Shown here: piece by piece, positions 1 through 9,424 of the stretch
Layout: every line of letters starts with the position of its first letter
Numbering within the stretch: position 1 is the stretch's first letter
Origin: Duganella sp.
Lineage (GTDB): Bacteria > Pseudomonadota > Gammaproteobacteria > Burkholderiales > Burkholderiaceae_D
Assembly: GCA_026225475.1 (NCBI GenBank)
Contig: JAMFSU010000040.1
Span: forward strand, 1-63,662
Reading direction: 5' to 3'
DNA: 63,662 bases
Notes under the pieces: generated by a model
The model's input: the letters and a program-made list of their open reading frames with translations, nothing else
Databases searched by the model: none
What the model was told of the DNA's origin: nothing
Position numbers and translations under genes: made by a program

Positions 1-51
1 CGCATCGCTGGGAACCCCGTAGGGGCCAGGATCGCGCGGTCGCCTTCTTTT

Positions 52-179
52 GCTTAGCTTTTCTTGGCGAGACAAGAAAAGTAAGCGGCTGCCGGGCCGC
101 ACCCGGCTAGGTCGTCCGAAGAAAACAAAGCATCAGCAACAAAGAAACCAACGACAGATGTTTCTTGACTGAACAGCAT
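52..179 (-). repeat. Interspersed hairpin repeat, inverted copy of the array at the right edge
   Basis: Two stem-loops are visible. The first, 52-86, has arms CTTTTCTTG and CAAGAAAAG around a 6-nt loop, extended by five more pairs past one bulged G. The second, 91-107, has arms GCCGGG and CCCGGC around 5 nt. Read on the minus strand, 81-179 matches 63393-63487 almost base for base, including the shared core CTTTGTTTTCTTCGGAC (114-130 here). No coding frame here looks real. The first hairpin could also end transcription coming from the carbonic anhydrase gene. This looks like a REP-type chromosomal repeat; the family name is not known to me. Confidence 0.7.
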
Positions 180-219
180 TACTGCTTCCGCAAGCTTTGG
201 GGGTCCCAGGCAAAGATGC

Positions 220-900
220 TCAAGACACAGCATCTTCGTGATACCGCGCCATGCTGTCGGCCAAATGGCGCGTACATTGATCGGCGCTGGTAATGGTCGG
301 CGACAAGGCTTCCAGCAAGCCATCGTGTACGCCATAGACCAGCGGATGGATGCTCAATTCCTGACCTCGCTCCCAGGCATCGGTGACGATCGTGGTGCGG
401 CAGATATTGGCAACCTGCTCCAGCACATTCAATTCGCACAGGCGGTCGTGCTTGTCGCCATCAGACAGATGGTCGTGGAAGCAGTCCACATGCTTTTCAT
501 GCACATCCTGCACATGTTGCAACCAGTTGTCGGCCAGACCGACACGACGCTTGGTCATCGCGGCCTGTACCCCGGCACAACCGTAGTGACCACAGACGAT
601 GACATGCTTGACCTTCAGCACATCAATGGCGAATTGCAATACTGAAAGGCAGTTCAAATCGGTGTGTACGACCACATTGGCAATATTGCGATGAACAAAC
701 AGTTCACCTGGCAATAGCCCCAGCAGGTCATTAGCGGGTACGCGATTGTCGGAACAACCGATCCACAGATATTCCGGCGAGCGTTGCGCGCCGAGACGAA
801 GGAAAAAATCGGGATCACGGGCTGTGATTTCAGTCGCCCAACGGCGATTGCCCTGCAACAGCTGCTGCTGAACCTGGTCTTGTTGGCTTGGTGTTTTCAT
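220..900 (-). CDS. can: Beta-class carbonic anhydrase
   Basis: Interconverts CO2 and bicarbonate in the cytoplasm, supplying bicarbonate to carboxylases. The 226-residue protein shows the beta-class zinc site: C49 and D51 in CSDNR, then H105 and C108 in CGHYGC. R53 pairs with D51, and HRNIANVV follows as in the family. Length is normal. I chose the ATG at 900, which has GAGG just upstream; a TTG at 909 is in frame and would add three residues. The gene is monocistronic, with a hairpin repeat downstream and 249 bp between it and dnaJ. Family assignment is secure; the exact E. coli-type name is by similarity. Confidence 0.93.
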   Translation of the reverse strand: MKTPSQQDQVQQQLLQGNRRWATEITARDPDFFLRLGAQRSPEYLWIGCSDNRVPANDLLGLLPGELFVHRNIANVVVHTDLNCLSVLQFAIDVLKVKHVIVCGHYGCAGVQAAMTKRRVGLADNWLQHVQDVHEKHVDCFHDHLSDGDKHDRLCELNVLEQVANICRTTIVTDAWERGQELSIHPLVYGVHDGLLEALSPTITSADQCTRHLADSMARYHEDAVS

Positions 901-1104
901 AGTCCTCAAGATGGCTTTTCACATCTGCCGTGGTAGCGCGCAGACACGCAGCCACGACTGATATGAGGATGAATGGAATGACGCTGCCGCGCATCATCAG
1001 ATGCAACACCGGCAGGCTGACTGGCTTGCTCGATGTTATTCGGCGTAGTCGGCGGTGCGCTTTGATACTGCCGCACTGCGCATGCATTGTATCGAAAAAA
1101 TGTG

Positions 1105-1134
1105 ATAAAAACCGGCCGCTAAAAAACACGACCG
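1105..1134 (-). terminator. Possible Rho-independent terminator after dnaJ
   Basis: Read on the minus strand, CGGTCG pairs with CGGCCG (one G-U wobble) around a U-rich loop, and GTTTTTATC follows. It begins 15 nt past the dnaJ stop codon. The stem is short, so this is a moderate call. Confidence 0.4.
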
Positions 1135-1149
1135 TCACTTACGCCTGGC

Positions 1150-2292
1150 TTATTCGAAGAATTCCTTGACCTTGTCTTTCCAGGTCTTGGTTTGCGGGCT
1201 GTGCTTAGCACCGCCTTCGGCCGTCAGCGTTTCGAATTCGCGCAGCAAATCTTTTTGTCGTTCTGTCAACTTGACTGGAGTTTCCACCACGACGTGACAG
1301 AACAGATCACCAGCATAGCCAGAGCGCACACCCTTGATGCCCTTGCCGCGCAAACGGAAGGTCTTGCCCGACTGTGTGCCTTCAGGAATCGTGAACGATG
1401 CCTTGCCATTGAGCGTCGGCGCTTCGATTTCACCACCCAAGGCCGCTTTGGCAAACGAGATTGGCATTTCGCAATGCAGATCATCGCCGTCGCGCTGGAA
1501 TACTTCGTGTTGTTTGATGTGGATTTCCACATACAGATCGCCTGGCGGACCGCCGTTCATGCCAGGTTCGCCATTGCCGGATGAACGAATACGCATGCCG
1601 TCGTCGATCCCTTCCGGAATCTTCACTTCCAAGGTCTTGTTGCGCTTGATACGACCAGCACCGGCACAAGTCGGGCACGGTTCAGGAATGACCTTGCCGC
1701 TGCCATGGCACTTCGGGCAAGTTTGCTGAATACTGAAAAAGCCTTGCTGCATGCGCACCTGGCCATGACCGCCGCAAGTGCCGCAGGTCGTCGGTGCCGT
1801 GCCTGGCTTGGCGCCCGAGCCGTGGCAGGTATCGCACTCATCCCAGGATGGTACCCGGATAGTCGTGTCGAAGCCGTGTGCAGCCTGCTCCAGCGTGATT
1901 TCCAGGTTGTAGCGCAAATCGGCGCCACGATAGACCTGTGGACCGGCACCGCGACCACGGCCGCCACCACCTCCGCCTCCGCCGCCGAAAATATCGCCAA
2001 AGATATCGCCAAATGCATCAGCAAAACCGCCGGCACCAGCGCCGCCGCCCCCACCACCCATGTTGGGATCAACACCCGCGTGACCATAACGATCGTAGGC
2101 GTCGCGCTTTTGCGCGTCCGACAACATCTCGTAAGCTTCCTTGCCTTCCTTGAACTTCTCTTCCGCACCTTTGCTGTCTGGATTGCGGTCAGGATGGTAC
2201 TTCATCGCCAGTTTGCGATAAGCCTTCTTGATTTCATCCTCGGTGGCGTTTTTCGCCAGACCTAGTATTTCGTAAAAGTCACGTTTTGCCAT
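1150..2292 (-). CDS. dnaJ: Chaperone DnaJ (Hsp40)
   Basis: Co-chaperone that delivers unfolded clients to DnaK and stimulates its ATPase. The 380-residue protein has the complete type-I layout: a J domain in the first 70 residues with the HPD motif (YHPDRN), a Gly/Phe-rich linker with very long glycine runs at about 76-115, four CxxCxGxG zinc repeats ([32 protein letters not shown]), and the two C-terminal substrate-binding domains. It lies 174 bp downstream of dnaK on the same strand, and that gap holds several hairpins that may uncouple the two genes. Length and motifs are normal for the family. Confidence 0.98.
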   Translation of the reverse strand: MAKRDFYEILGLAKNATEDEIKKAYRKLAMKYHPDRNPDSKGAEEKFKEGKEAYEMLSDAQKRDAYDRYGHAGVDPNMGGGGGGAGAGGFADAFGDIFGDIFGGGGGGGGGRGRGAGPQVYRGADLRYNLEITLEQAAHGFDTTIRVPSWDECDTCHGSGAKPGTAPTTCGTCGGHGQVRMQQGFFSIQQTCPKCHGSGKVIPEPCPTCAGAGRIKRNKTLEVKIPEGIDDGMRIRSSGNGEPGMNGGPPGDLYVEIHIKQHEVFQRDGDDLHCEMPISFAKAALGGEIEAPTLNGKASFTIPEGTQSGKTFRLRGKGIKGVRSGYAGDLFCHVVVETPVKLTERQKDLLREFETLTAEGGAKHSPQTKTWKDKVKEFFE

Positions 2293-2315
2293 ATTTTATT
2301 ACCACCTTGTTATTG

Positions 2316-2459
2316 GGCTTCGATCACGAGGACGAAGCCAACAATGTGAAAAAGCCGAGAGACGATCTTGCGATCATCTGACTCGGCGTGTCCGGCAACA
2401 GGGTGTGCTGCCAGACATGTTCCTGATAGCTCGCGCAAGGCGCACCGTTGCCGGTGCGC
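2316..2459 (-). other. Hairpin-rich dnaK-dnaJ intergenic segment
   Basis: The 174-bp gap contains three inverted repeats: GCGCACCG/CGGTGCGC with a 4-nt loop (2440-2459), beginning 7 nt after the dnaK stop; GCCGAG/CTCGGC (2354-2387) enclosing a smaller imperfect stem; and GGCTTCG/CGAAGCC (2316-2339). None is followed by a T tract. They are therefore better candidates for RNA processing or stability elements that set the dnaK:dnaJ ratio than for full terminators. That role is inference. Confidence 0.5.
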
Positions 2460-2466
2460 TGCGAAA

Positions 2467-4407
2467 TTACTTCACTTCCTTGAAGTCAGCGTCAACCACA
2501 TCATCATCCTTCGGACGCGCCTCGCCGGCACCGGCTGCACCACCTGCTGCACCCGCACCGCCGCCTGCCGCAGCTTGCTGCGCTTGCTGGTCGGCATACA
2601 TCTTCTCGCCCAGCTTTTGCGCAGCGACCGATAATGCGGCGGTCTTGGCATCAATCGCTGCCTTGTCGTTTTCCTTCAAGGCAACTTCCAGTTCCTTGAT
2701 GGCGGTTTCGATCGCGTCCTTTTCACCAGCTTCCAGCTTGTCACCGTATTCGGCCAAGGCCTTGCGTGTCGAATGTACCAGCGCATCGCCCTGATTGCGG
2801 GTTTCGGCCAGTTCCTTCAAGCGCTTGTCTTCTTCGGCATTCGCTTCAGCGTCGCGCACCATTTTCTCGATCTCATCTTCGGTCAAACCGGAGTTGGCCT
2901 TGATGGTGATCTTGTTTTCCTTGCCGGTCGCCTTGTCCTTGGCACCGACGTGCAAGATGCCGTTGGCGTCGATGTCAAAGGTCACCTCGATCTGTGGCGT
3001 GCCGCGTGGTGACGGTGGGATGCCTTCCAGATTGAATTCGCCCAGGCCCTTGTTGCCAGAGGCCATTTCACGCTCCCCCTGGAACACCTTGATGGTGACA
3101 GCAGGCTGATTGTCGTCGGCAGTCGAGAACACCTGGCTGAACTTGGTTGGGATCGTGGTGTTCTTCTTGATCATCTTGGTCATCACGCCGCCCATGGTTT
3201 CGATACCCAGCGACAGCGGTGTCACGTCCAGCAGCAGCAAATCCTTGCGCTCGCCCGACAATACCGAACCCTGGATCGCCGCACCGACTGCAACTGCTTC
3301 ATCAGGGTTGACGTCCTTGCGTGGATCCTTGCCAAAGAATTCTTTGACCTTTTCCTGCACCTTGGGCATACGGGTCATGCCACCGACCAAGATAATGTCG
3401 TCAATGTCGCTGACCTTGACACCGGCATCCTTGATCGCGATGCGGCATGGTTCCATGGTCTTGTTGATCAGTTCTTCGACCAGCGCCTCCAGCTTGGCGC
3501 GGGTGATCTTCAGATTCAAGTGTACTGGTGCGCCATTGGCCATGGCGATGTAAGGCTCGTTGATTTCTGTTTGCTGCGACGACGACAATTCGATCTTGGC
3601 GCGCTCGGCCGATGCCTTGATCCGTTGCAGCGCAATCGCATCCTTGGACAGATCGAGGCCGTTGATCTTCTTGAACTCCTCGATGATGTAATCAATGATG
3701 CGTTGGTCGAAATCTTCACCGCCGAGGAAAGTGTCGCCGTTGGTCGACAGGACTTCAAATTGCTTTTCGCCATCAACATCTGCGATTTCGATGATGGAGA
3801 CGTCGAAAGTACCGCCGCCCAAGTCATACACGGCGATCTTGCGGTCGCCCTTATCAGTCTTGTCGAGGCCAAACGCCAATGCTGCCGCTGTTGGCTCATT
3901 AATAATGCGCTTGACTTCGAGACCAGCGATACGACCAGCATCCTTGGTGGCCTGACGTTGCGCGTCATTAAAATAAGCCGGTACGGTGATGACCGCTTCG
4001 GTGACTTCTTCGCCGAGGTAGTCTTCAGCAGTCTTCTTCATCTTGCGCAGCACTTCTGCCGAGATTTGCGGCGGTGCCAGCTTGTTTTCGCGTACGCCGA
4101 TCCAGGCATCGCCGTTGTCGGCCTTGACGATTTGATAAGGCATAAGACCAATGTCCTTTTGCACTTCTTTTTCGTCAAATTTGCGGCCAATCAGACGCTT
4201 GGCAGCATAGATGGTGTTCTTGGGATTGGTGACAGCCTGGCGTTTGGCAGGTGCGCCAACCAGTACTTCGCCATCTTCCTGATATGCAATGATGGAGGGC
4301 GTAGTACGTGCGCCTTCCGAGTTTTCGATGACCTTTGGCTGACCGCCTTCCATGACGGAAACGCAAGAATTGGTTGTGCCCAAGTCAATACCGATGATTT
4401 TGCCCAT
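2467..4407 (-). CDS. dnaK: Chaperone DnaK (Hsp70)
   Basis: ATP-driven Hsp70 that folds and rescues proteins with DnaJ and GrpE. The 646-residue protein opens with the nucleotide-binding signature [12 protein letters not shown], has the second Hsp70 signature [11 protein letters not shown] near residue 200 and the third, [10 protein letters not shown], near 340. The interdomain linker [13 protein letters not shown] leads into the substrate-binding domain. An Ala/Gly-rich tail ends in [13 protein letters not shown], the usual C terminus of bacterial DnaK. It sits between grpE and dnaJ and has its own strong sigma-32-type promoter 60-90 bp upstream, plus a small hairpin in the predicted leader. 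Nothing is missing. Confidence 0.99.
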   Translation of the reverse strand: MGKIIGIDLGTTNSCVSVMEGGQPKVIENSEGARTTPSIIAYQEDGEVLVGAPAKRQAVTNPKNTIYAAKRLIGRKFDEKEVQKDIGLMPYQIVKADNGDAWIGVRENKLAPPQISAEVLRKMKKTAEDYLGEEVTEAVITVPAYFNDAQRQATKDAGRIAGLEVKRIINEPTAAALAFGLDKTDKGDRKIAVYDLGGGTFDVSIIEIADVDGEKQFEVLSTNGDTFLGGEDFDQRIIDYIIEEFKKINGLDLSKDAIALQRIKASAERAKIELSSSQQTEINEPYIAMANGAPVHLNLKITRAKLEALVEELINKTMEPCRIAIKDAGVKVSDIDDIILVGGMTRMPKVQEKVKEFFGKDPRKDVNPDEAVAVGAAIQGSVLSGERKDLLLLDVTPLSLGIETMGGVMTKMIKKNTTIPTKFSQVFSTADDNQPAVTIKVFQGEREMASGNKGLGEFNLEGIPPSPRGTPQIEVTFDIDANGILHVGAKDKATGKENKITIKANSGLTEDEIEKMVRDAEANAEEDKRLKELAETRNQGDALVHSTRKALAEYGDKLEAGEKDAIETAIKELEVALKENDKAAIDAKTAALSVAAQKLGEKMYADQQAQQAAAGGGAGAAGGAAGAGEARPKDDDVVDADFKEVK

Positions 4408-4428
4408 GATTTTTCCTTCGATCCTTAA

Positions 4429-4445
4429 GTCCCCAAATAGGGGAC
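4429..4445 (-). promoter_or_regulatory. Perfect 6-bp hairpin in the dnaK leader
   Basis: GTCCCC and GGGGAC flank a 5-nt loop, centred about 30 nt upstream of the dnaK start codon and inside the 5' leader predicted from the sigma-32 promoter at 4468-4495. It could be an RNA structure or a small operator; it is not a CIRCE element. Confidence 0.4.
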
Positions 4446-4467
4446 AACAATAGTTTTGATAGTTTTA

Positions 4468-4495
4468 ATATGTGGAGCGAAATCCTGCTTTCAAG
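4468..4495 (-). promoter_or_regulatory. Sigma-32 (RpoH) promoter of dnaK
   Basis: On the minus strand CTTGAAA (4495-4489) is followed after 13 nt by CCACATAT (4475-4468). The RpoH consensus I recall is CTTGAA, 13-15 nt, CCCCATNT. Only one defined base of the -10 element differs. It lies in the grpE-dnaK gap and would start dnaK transcription about 50 nt before the gene. Confidence 0.72.
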
Positions 4496-4530
4496 CTTCG
4501 GCTGCCACTAAAAAGCAAAATTTGTGCCGT

Positions 4531-5091
4531 CTATTTCCCTTGCGCCACTGTAACCAGTGCAGGACGCAACAAACGGTCGGAAATGGTGTAGCCCTTCTGC
4601 AATACCGTGACCACGGTATTGGCTTCCTGCTCGGCCGGCACGGCAGAAACCGCCTGGTGTTTCATCGGATCGAGTTTTTCGCCTGCTTGCGGATGGATTT
4701 CCAGCAACTTGTTCTTTTCGAAGGCCGACGACAATTGCTTGAGCGTCATGTCCACGCCTTCCTTGAGCGACTCTACCGACGGTGTTTCAATCTTCAGCGC
4801 CATTTCCAGGCTGTCCTTGACGGACAACAGGGATTCGGCAAAGCCTTCAATCGCAAACTTGTGGGCACGACTGATATCGTCTTGCGCGCGGCGACGGATA
4901 TTTTCCGCTTCAGCCTTGGCGCGCAGGAAAGCATCCTGCAATTCTGCCGACTTTGCTTCTGCAGCGATCAGTTGCTCTTCCAGCGTCGGTGTCGCAGCAA
5001 CGGCCTCGGCTTGAGTGCCTGGCGCATTAGCTGCGTCTACCTGCGGATCTTGCACAGGCTGGTTTTCCGCTTGTTTTTCCATATCTTGCAT
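4531..5091 (-). CDS. grpE: Nucleotide exchange factor GrpE
   Basis: Releases ADP from DnaK and so resets the chaperone cycle; thermosensor through its long helices. The 186-residue protein has an acidic, low-complexity N terminus (to about residue 35), a long helical coiled-coil region containing [16 protein letters not shown], and a C-terminal beta domain with [21 protein letters not shown], which is the GrpE signature region. First gene of the heat-shock group, behind an excellent sigma-32 promoter. The start at 5091 is used; an ATG three codons later (5082) is possible and would not change the domain content. Confidence 0.97.
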   Translation of the reverse strand: MQDMEKQAENQPVQDPQVDAANAPGTQAEAVAATPTLEEQLIAAEAKSAELQDAFLRAKAEAENIRRRAQDDISRAHKFAIEGFAESLLSVKDSLEMALKIETPSVESLKEGVDMTLKQLSSAFEKNKLLEIHPQAGEKLDPMKHQAVSAVPAEQEANTVVTVLQKGYTISDRLLRPALVTVAQGK

Positions 5092-5149
5092 AATTAATCA
5101 ATCTCCAACAGGTAATGCATTAATCAGCGCCCCATGCGCATAGGCAGGC

Positions 5150-5178
5150 ACGTGGGGACTTAACCTTAAAATTTCAAG
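5150..5178 (-). promoter_or_regulatory. Sigma-32 (RpoH) promoter of grpE
   Basis: On the minus strand CTTGAAA (5178-5172), a 14-nt spacer, then CCCCACGT (5157-5150). This agrees with the RpoH consensus in both boxes and in spacing and lies about 60 bp upstream of grpE. No CIRCE inverted repeat is present here although hrcA is encoded nearby. Confidence 0.8.
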
Positions 5179-5404
5179 GGATACTCGCATTGAATTTAAT
5201 GCAGCGAAACCTCGCGCAGGGGTTAGCGACCACTCGACAAGAAACCAACGCCATAACGTCCGGTTATATGGTTTCTCACTAAATGTTCTAAACCATCCCT
5301 AACTTCTTGTTACATAATTTACTAGACTGGAAACAGTTGACTGCCATGGCGGATTTATTATGTCCGCTACTACCTTCCCCTCATCACTCGACTCAGGAGA
5401 CGTC

Positions 5405-5497
5405 ATGAAACTGCCGCTTATCTCCGCCTCTGTCATTGCTTACGTCTTGCTGGCTGCCGCTTGGATCAGCTATTCGAAACTGGTTGCCCTGTACTGA
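5405..5497 (+). CDS. Predicted 30-residue single-span membrane peptide
   Basis: An ATG at 5405 preceded by AGGAGA (5395-5400) at a good distance opens a 30-codon frame ending in TGA. The product begins MKLPLISASVIAYVLLAAAW and continues ISYSKLVALY: almost entirely hydrophobic with two lysines, the profile of a single transmembrane helix. It sits alone in the 525-bp gap between grpE (minus) and hemH (minus), on the opposite strand to both, so it needs its own promoter. It is too short for routine gene calling. No function can be assigned; a regulatory membrane microprotein is one possibility. The strong ribosome site is the main support. Confidence 0.6.
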   Translation: MKLPLISASVIAYVLLAAAWISYSKLVALY

Positions 5498-5616
5498 AGC
5501 AATCTGGAGCACAAATATTTCCACGGCACAACAAAATGTACAGCCTGCTATTTTAACAGGCAGCGCAATCCCTCAAGGTATTTTGCCCATCTAGCCGGCT
5601 GGCCAGATTCGCTGAC

Positions 5617-6723
5617 TCAAGACGACGCGCCGTGTTGCAATGCCTGTTCGCGTGACAATTGCGCCTGCTGTTGTTCTTCTTCGCGCCAAGCGGCGCTAGC
5701 CATGGTCGGCCAGCCGACCAGATGCTGCTCGACAATTTCCACCATGCCATGCCCCCAGGCCGGCGCCTCGTTGAGGCAGGCAATGAAATGAAATTCCTTG
5801 CCTCCGGCATGCAAAAACTCGGCCTTGGCTTCCATCGCTATCTCTTCTAGTGTTTCCAGGCAATCGCTGGTAAAGCCAGGACACATGACATCGACGCGTG
5901 CAACACCCTGACGTGCCAGTTCCTGCAAGCTCGGCGCTGTATAAGGCTGCAACCACTCGGCCTTGCCAAAGCGCGACTGGAACGTCACCAGATAATCGGA
6001 TTCGCTCAGACCCAGCGCTGCCGCCAGCAGACGCGCGGTTTTGTAACATTCGCAATGATAAGGGTCGCCCAGCACGAGGGTACGTTTGGGCACGCCGTGA
6101 AAGCTCATTACCAGCTTGTCAGGTTGACCATTTTCTTCCCAATAAGCTTGCACCGAACGGGCCAGCGCCTGAATGTAACCATCGTGATCGTGATAATGCT
6201 TAATCAGGCGCAACTCGGGAATGTTGCGCACCTTGGCATAATGGCTGAATACCGCGTCGAAGATGGAAGCCGTTGTCGTACCTGAATATTGCGGATAGGC
6301 CGGCAAGATCAAGATGCGCTCGCAGCCTTGCGCCTTCAGGGCATCGAGCACTTGCGACATGCCCGGCCGACCATAGCGCATGGCATAAACGACTTGCACG
6401 CGATGGCCGCGCTCGTGCATCATTTTTTGCAGCATCAGCGCTTGCCGCTCGGTATTGATCTTCAACGGCGAGCCTTGCTCGGTCCAGATCGACGCATATT
6501 TCTCGGCCGACTTGCTGGACCGAAACGGCAGGATGATTGCGTGCAGGATGCACCACCAGATTGCGCGCGGAATTTCCACCACGCGCGGGTCCGACAGAAA
6601 TTGTTTCAGATAACGACGCACAGCGCGCGTGGTCGGCGCATCCGGGGTGCCCAGATTGACCAGCACGATGGCGGTCTGCGCGGACGCGCCATGAGTATAA
6701 GGAGGTTCTTGCCGAAAAGACAT
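5617..6723 (-). CDS. hemH: Ferrochelatase
   Basis: Inserts Fe2+ into protoporphyrin IX, the last step of protoheme synthesis. The 368-residue protein has the expected start VLVNLGTPDAPT, the catalytic-site strand LVMSFHGVPKR with the conserved histidine, the segment YLVTFQSRFGKAEWLQPYT and the late signature CPGFTSDCLETLEEI with the conserved acidic residues. Last gene of the minus-strand nadK-recN-hemH group, 21 bp after recN. Its partner enzyme HemJ is encoded at 26445 in this window. Length and motifs are typical; the stretch after about residue 335 is Gln/Ala-rich and less conserved. Confidence 0.97.
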   Translation of the reverse strand: MSFRQEPPYTHGASAQTAIVLVNLGTPDAPTTRAVRRYLKQFLSDPRVVEIPRAIWWCILHAIILPFRSSKSAEKYASIWTEQGSPLKINTERQALMLQKMMHERGHRVQVVYAMRYGRPGMSQVLDALKAQGCERILILPAYPQYSGTTTASIFDAVFSHYAKVRNIPELRLIKHYHDHDGYIQALARSVQAYWEENGQPDKLVMSFHGVPKRTLVLGDPYHCECYKTARLLAAALGLSESDYLVTFQSRFGKAEWLQPYTAPSLQELARQGVARVDVMCPGFTSDCLETLEEIAMEAKAEFLHAGGKEFHFIACLNEAPAWGHGMVEIVEQHLVGWPTMASAAWREEEQQQAQLSREQALQHGASS

Positions 6724-6744
6724 CGTGGTGTGTTTCCCGAAAGT

Positions 6745-8403
6745 TTATAGTGCCAGCAACTCGCGCGCATGCTTGCGTGTGGTAGCGGTGATTTCCAGAC
6801 CACCGAGCATGCGCGCAATCTCTTCCACGCGCGACTTGCTGTCGAGTGCTTCAATCTGCGACACCGTCTTGCCAGCTTCATTGCGCTTGCTGACCTGAAA
6901 ATGCTGGTTGCCCTGGCTGGCTACTTGCGGCAAATGCGTCACGCACAATACCTGGCGCTCCTGCCCCAGGCGCTTGAGCAAACGCCCGACCACTTCAGCA
7001 ACGCCACCGCCGATGCCGCTATCGACTTCATCAAAAATCAGTGTCGGCGTCACCGTCGAGGTCGAAGCGATCACTGAGATGGCCAGCGCGATACGCGCCA
7101 GTTCACCACCGGAGGCCACCTTGGCCAGCGGCCGAGGCACCACGCCAGCGTGTCCCGCCACCAAGAATTCAACCTGCTCCAGGCCATACGCAGCGGCGTC
7201 GCCGGCCGTCAATCCAATGGCGAAACGACCGCCGGACATGCTCAAGTCTTGCATCGCGGCCGTTACCGCATCGCTCAAGGTCTTGGCAGTTTTGGCACGC
7301 CCCTTGGACAATTTTTGGGCCAGCACAGTGTACGCAGCCTGCAGTTTTTCTTCCTGTACACGCAAGGCATCGAGATCGCTGGCATCGGCCAATTGTTTGC
7401 GTTCCTGCGCCAAGCGCTCATATTCCTGCGGCAACGCCTCCGGATCGACACGGAATTTACGCGCGGTGGAATGAAGTGCTTCCACACGCTGCTCGACTTG
7501 GTGCAGCCGCGCCGGATCGAGTTCAACCCGGCCCAGATAATCGTTGAGCGCATAGACCGCTTCCTGTAACTGGATGCGCGCTGGCTCCAGCACTTCCAGT
7601 ACGGGCTTGAGCGCCGCATCAACATCGATCAGCTTGCTCAGCTTTTGTGTCAGTGCCGACAATTGCGACAGTATTGGCGTATCCGACTCGGAGATCGCCA
7701 CCAGCGCTTCCTGCGCAGCTTCGATCAAGCTGGCCGCATGCGCCAGCCGGCTGTGCTCATTGCTGACTTCACTCCATTCGCCCGGTTTGGCAGCCAGCTT
7801 TTCCAGCTCGCTGACCTGCCAATCGAGACGTTCACGTTCCAGCAAGACATTCTTGGCATTGACTTCGAATTCTTCGCGCTGCCTGGCCAGCGCGCGCCAG
7901 CTTTTGAAGGCCTGCGCCACGGCTTTGGCCTGCTCTTGCAGAGCGCCCTGACTATCCAGCAGTTGCCGCTGAGCATCGGGCTTGAGCAAGGATTGATGGG
8001 CATGCTGACCGTGAATATCGACCAGCATTTCGCCCAGCTCGCGCAGTTGCGTTGCCGTAGCTGCAATGCCATTGATATAGGCCTTGGAACGTCCGGCGTT
8101 GTCGATCACACGGCGCAACAGGATGGCGCCATCTTCATCGGCAAATTCGTTGACCTGCAACCAGGCGTTGACGGCCTCAGCGGCCTTGGCGTCGATGCTA
8201 AAGTCGGCGCTGATATCGGCCTTGGCCGCTCCTTCGCGCACCACGCTGGCATCGCCGCGACCACCGAGCGCCAAGGCCAGCGCATCGATCAGGATGGACT
8301 TGCCAGCGCCAGTTTCGCCAGTGAAGACCGAAAAACCGGGAGCGAATTCGAGTTCAATAGCATCAACAATGACGAAATCGCGGATCGACAGGGTACGCAG
8401 CAT
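6745..8403 (-). CDS. recN: DNA repair protein RecN
   Basis: SMC-like ATPase that acts at double-strand breaks in recombinational repair. The 552-residue protein has Walker A (GETGAGKSIL) near residue 30, a Q-loop region with IHGQHAHQSLL, a long central helical coiled coil, the ABC signature region LAKVASGGELARI, and Walker B (LIFDEVDSGIGGG) near residue 450, as in RecN. It lies between nadK and hemH; the gaps are 59 and 21 bp. The nadK-recN order next to hrcA is common in proteobacteria. I saw no clear LexA box in the short upstream gap, so LexA control cannot be claimed. Confidence 0.97.
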   Translation of the reverse strand: MLRTLSIRDFVIVDAIELEFAPGFSVFTGETGAGKSILIDALALALGGRGDASVVREGAAKADISADFSIDAKAAEAVNAWLQVNEFADEDGAILLRRVIDNAGRSKAYINGIAATATQLRELGEMLVDIHGQHAHQSLLKPDAQRQLLDSQGALQEQAKAVAQAFKSWRALARQREEFEVNAKNVLLERERLDWQVSELEKLAAKPGEWSEVSNEHSRLAHAASLIEAAQEALVAISESDTPILSQLSALTQKLSKLIDVDAALKPVLEVLEPARIQLQEAVYALNDYLGRVELDPARLHQVEQRVEALHSTARKFRVDPEALPQEYERLAQERKQLADASDLDALRVQEEKLQAAYTVLAQKLSKGRAKTAKTLSDAVTAAMQDLSMSGGRFAIGLTAGDAAAYGLEQVEFLVAGHAGVVPRPLAKVASGGELARIALAISVIASTSTVTPTLIFDEVDSGIGGGVAEVVGRLLKRLGQERQVLCVTHLPQVASQGNQHFQVSKRNEAGKTVSQIEALDSKSRVEEIARMLGGLEITATTRKHARELLAL

Positions 8404-8462
8404 GGGATGTTGGAAGATGAATTTTAAGAAACAAGAGGCTGCTGGTAGCGCCAGAACGGCGT

Positions 8463-9380
8463 CTATTGTAGACGGCCTTCCACAGACGGGTATTCATTCC
8501 AGTGCAATTTCTGGCGCAGCGTATCGTAGTAGCTCCAGCCTTCCGGATGCAGGAAGGTGATCTTGTGCGCCGAGCGCCGGATCAGAATGCGATCGCCATG
8601 GTTCAAACTGGTCAGCGACTGCATGTCGAAATTAGCACTGATATCACGACCATTGACCACTTCGATCAGGATTTCACAAGAATCCGGTATTGTAATTGGC
8701 CGGTTCGACAAGGCATGCGGCGCAATCGGCACTAGCACAATGCCATGCAGACTGGGATGCAGAATCGGACCACCAGCTGACAAGGCATATGCGGTCGAGC
8801 CAGTCGGTGTGGCCACGATCAAGCCGTCGGAGCGCTGGTTATACATGAAGCGGCCATCGACTTTGACGGTCAGCTCGACCATGCCCGAGGTAGCGCCGCG
8901 CGACACCACTACATCGTTGAACGCCAGCGCATGAAAAATCTGTTCGCCGTCGCGCGACACCGTGGCCTCTAACAGTGAGCGGCTTTCCGCTTCGACCTTT
9001 CCATCGAGCATATCGGCCAATACCGGTATCATGCGGTCTAGCGAAATATCCGTCATGAAGCCCAAGCGGCCCTGATTGATTCCAATCAAAGGCACATTGA
9101 ACGGCGCCAGTTGGCGAGCAATACCAAGCATGGTGCCGTCGCCGCCGACGACGATGGCGGCATCGGCAAACTGGCCGATTTGCTCCGGCGACATGGCGTC
9201 ATAACCGTCGAGCGCGATATTTTGCAAGGTCTCTGCTTCAAAGACGATGGTATGACCATGCGCTTCCAGAAAGGCAGCAATGTCAGACAACGACTGCGCA
9301 ATGCCAACAGCATGGTACTTGCCGACAATCGCGATGGTTTTCGGCGTTGCCGCCTGCACAGGTAATTTGATGGGCCACAT
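8463..9380 (-). CDS. nadK: NAD kinase
   Basis: Phosphorylates NAD+ to NADP+, the only route to NADP. The 305-residue protein shows [11 protein letters not shown] (the catalytic GGDGT motif) near residue 78, [10 protein letters not shown] after it, and the glycine-rich substrate loop [16 protein letters not shown] around residue 190. The start at 9380 gives a normal length. It is divergent from the HAD phosphatase gene with only about 44 bp between start codons, so the two promoters must overlap or lie inside coding sequence. It opens the nadK-recN-hemH group. Confidence 0.97.
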   Translation of the reverse strand: MWPIKLPVQAATPKTIAIVGKYHAVGIAQSLSDIAAFLEAHGHTIVFEAETLQNIALDGYDAMSPEQIGQFADAAIVVGGDGTMLGIARQLAPFNVPLIGINQGRLGFMTDISLDRMIPVLADMLDGKVEAESRSLLEATVSRDGEQIFHALAFNDVVVSRGATSGMVELTVKVDGRFMYNQRSDGLIVATPTGSTAYALSAGGPILHPSLHGIVLVPIAPHALSNRPITIPDSCEILIEVVNGRDISANFDMQSLTSLNHGDRILIRRSAHKITFLHPEGWSYYDTLRQKLHWNEYPSVEGRLQ

Positions 9381-9424
9381 GGTGCGGATTAGAACATAAT
9401 TTGAAAGATATTTTGGAAGATTTA

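Noticed and set aside
3520..4428. 302-codon open frame opposite dnaK, and similar ones opposite grpE, proA and recN
   Set aside because: Same cause: antisense to highly biased core genes, without ribosome sites or recognisable domains.
4408..5260. CIRCE operator upstream of dnaK or grpE
   Set aside because: No TTAGCACTC-N9-GAGTGCTAA or close variant is present; only sigma-32 boxes and a short dnaK leader hairpin.
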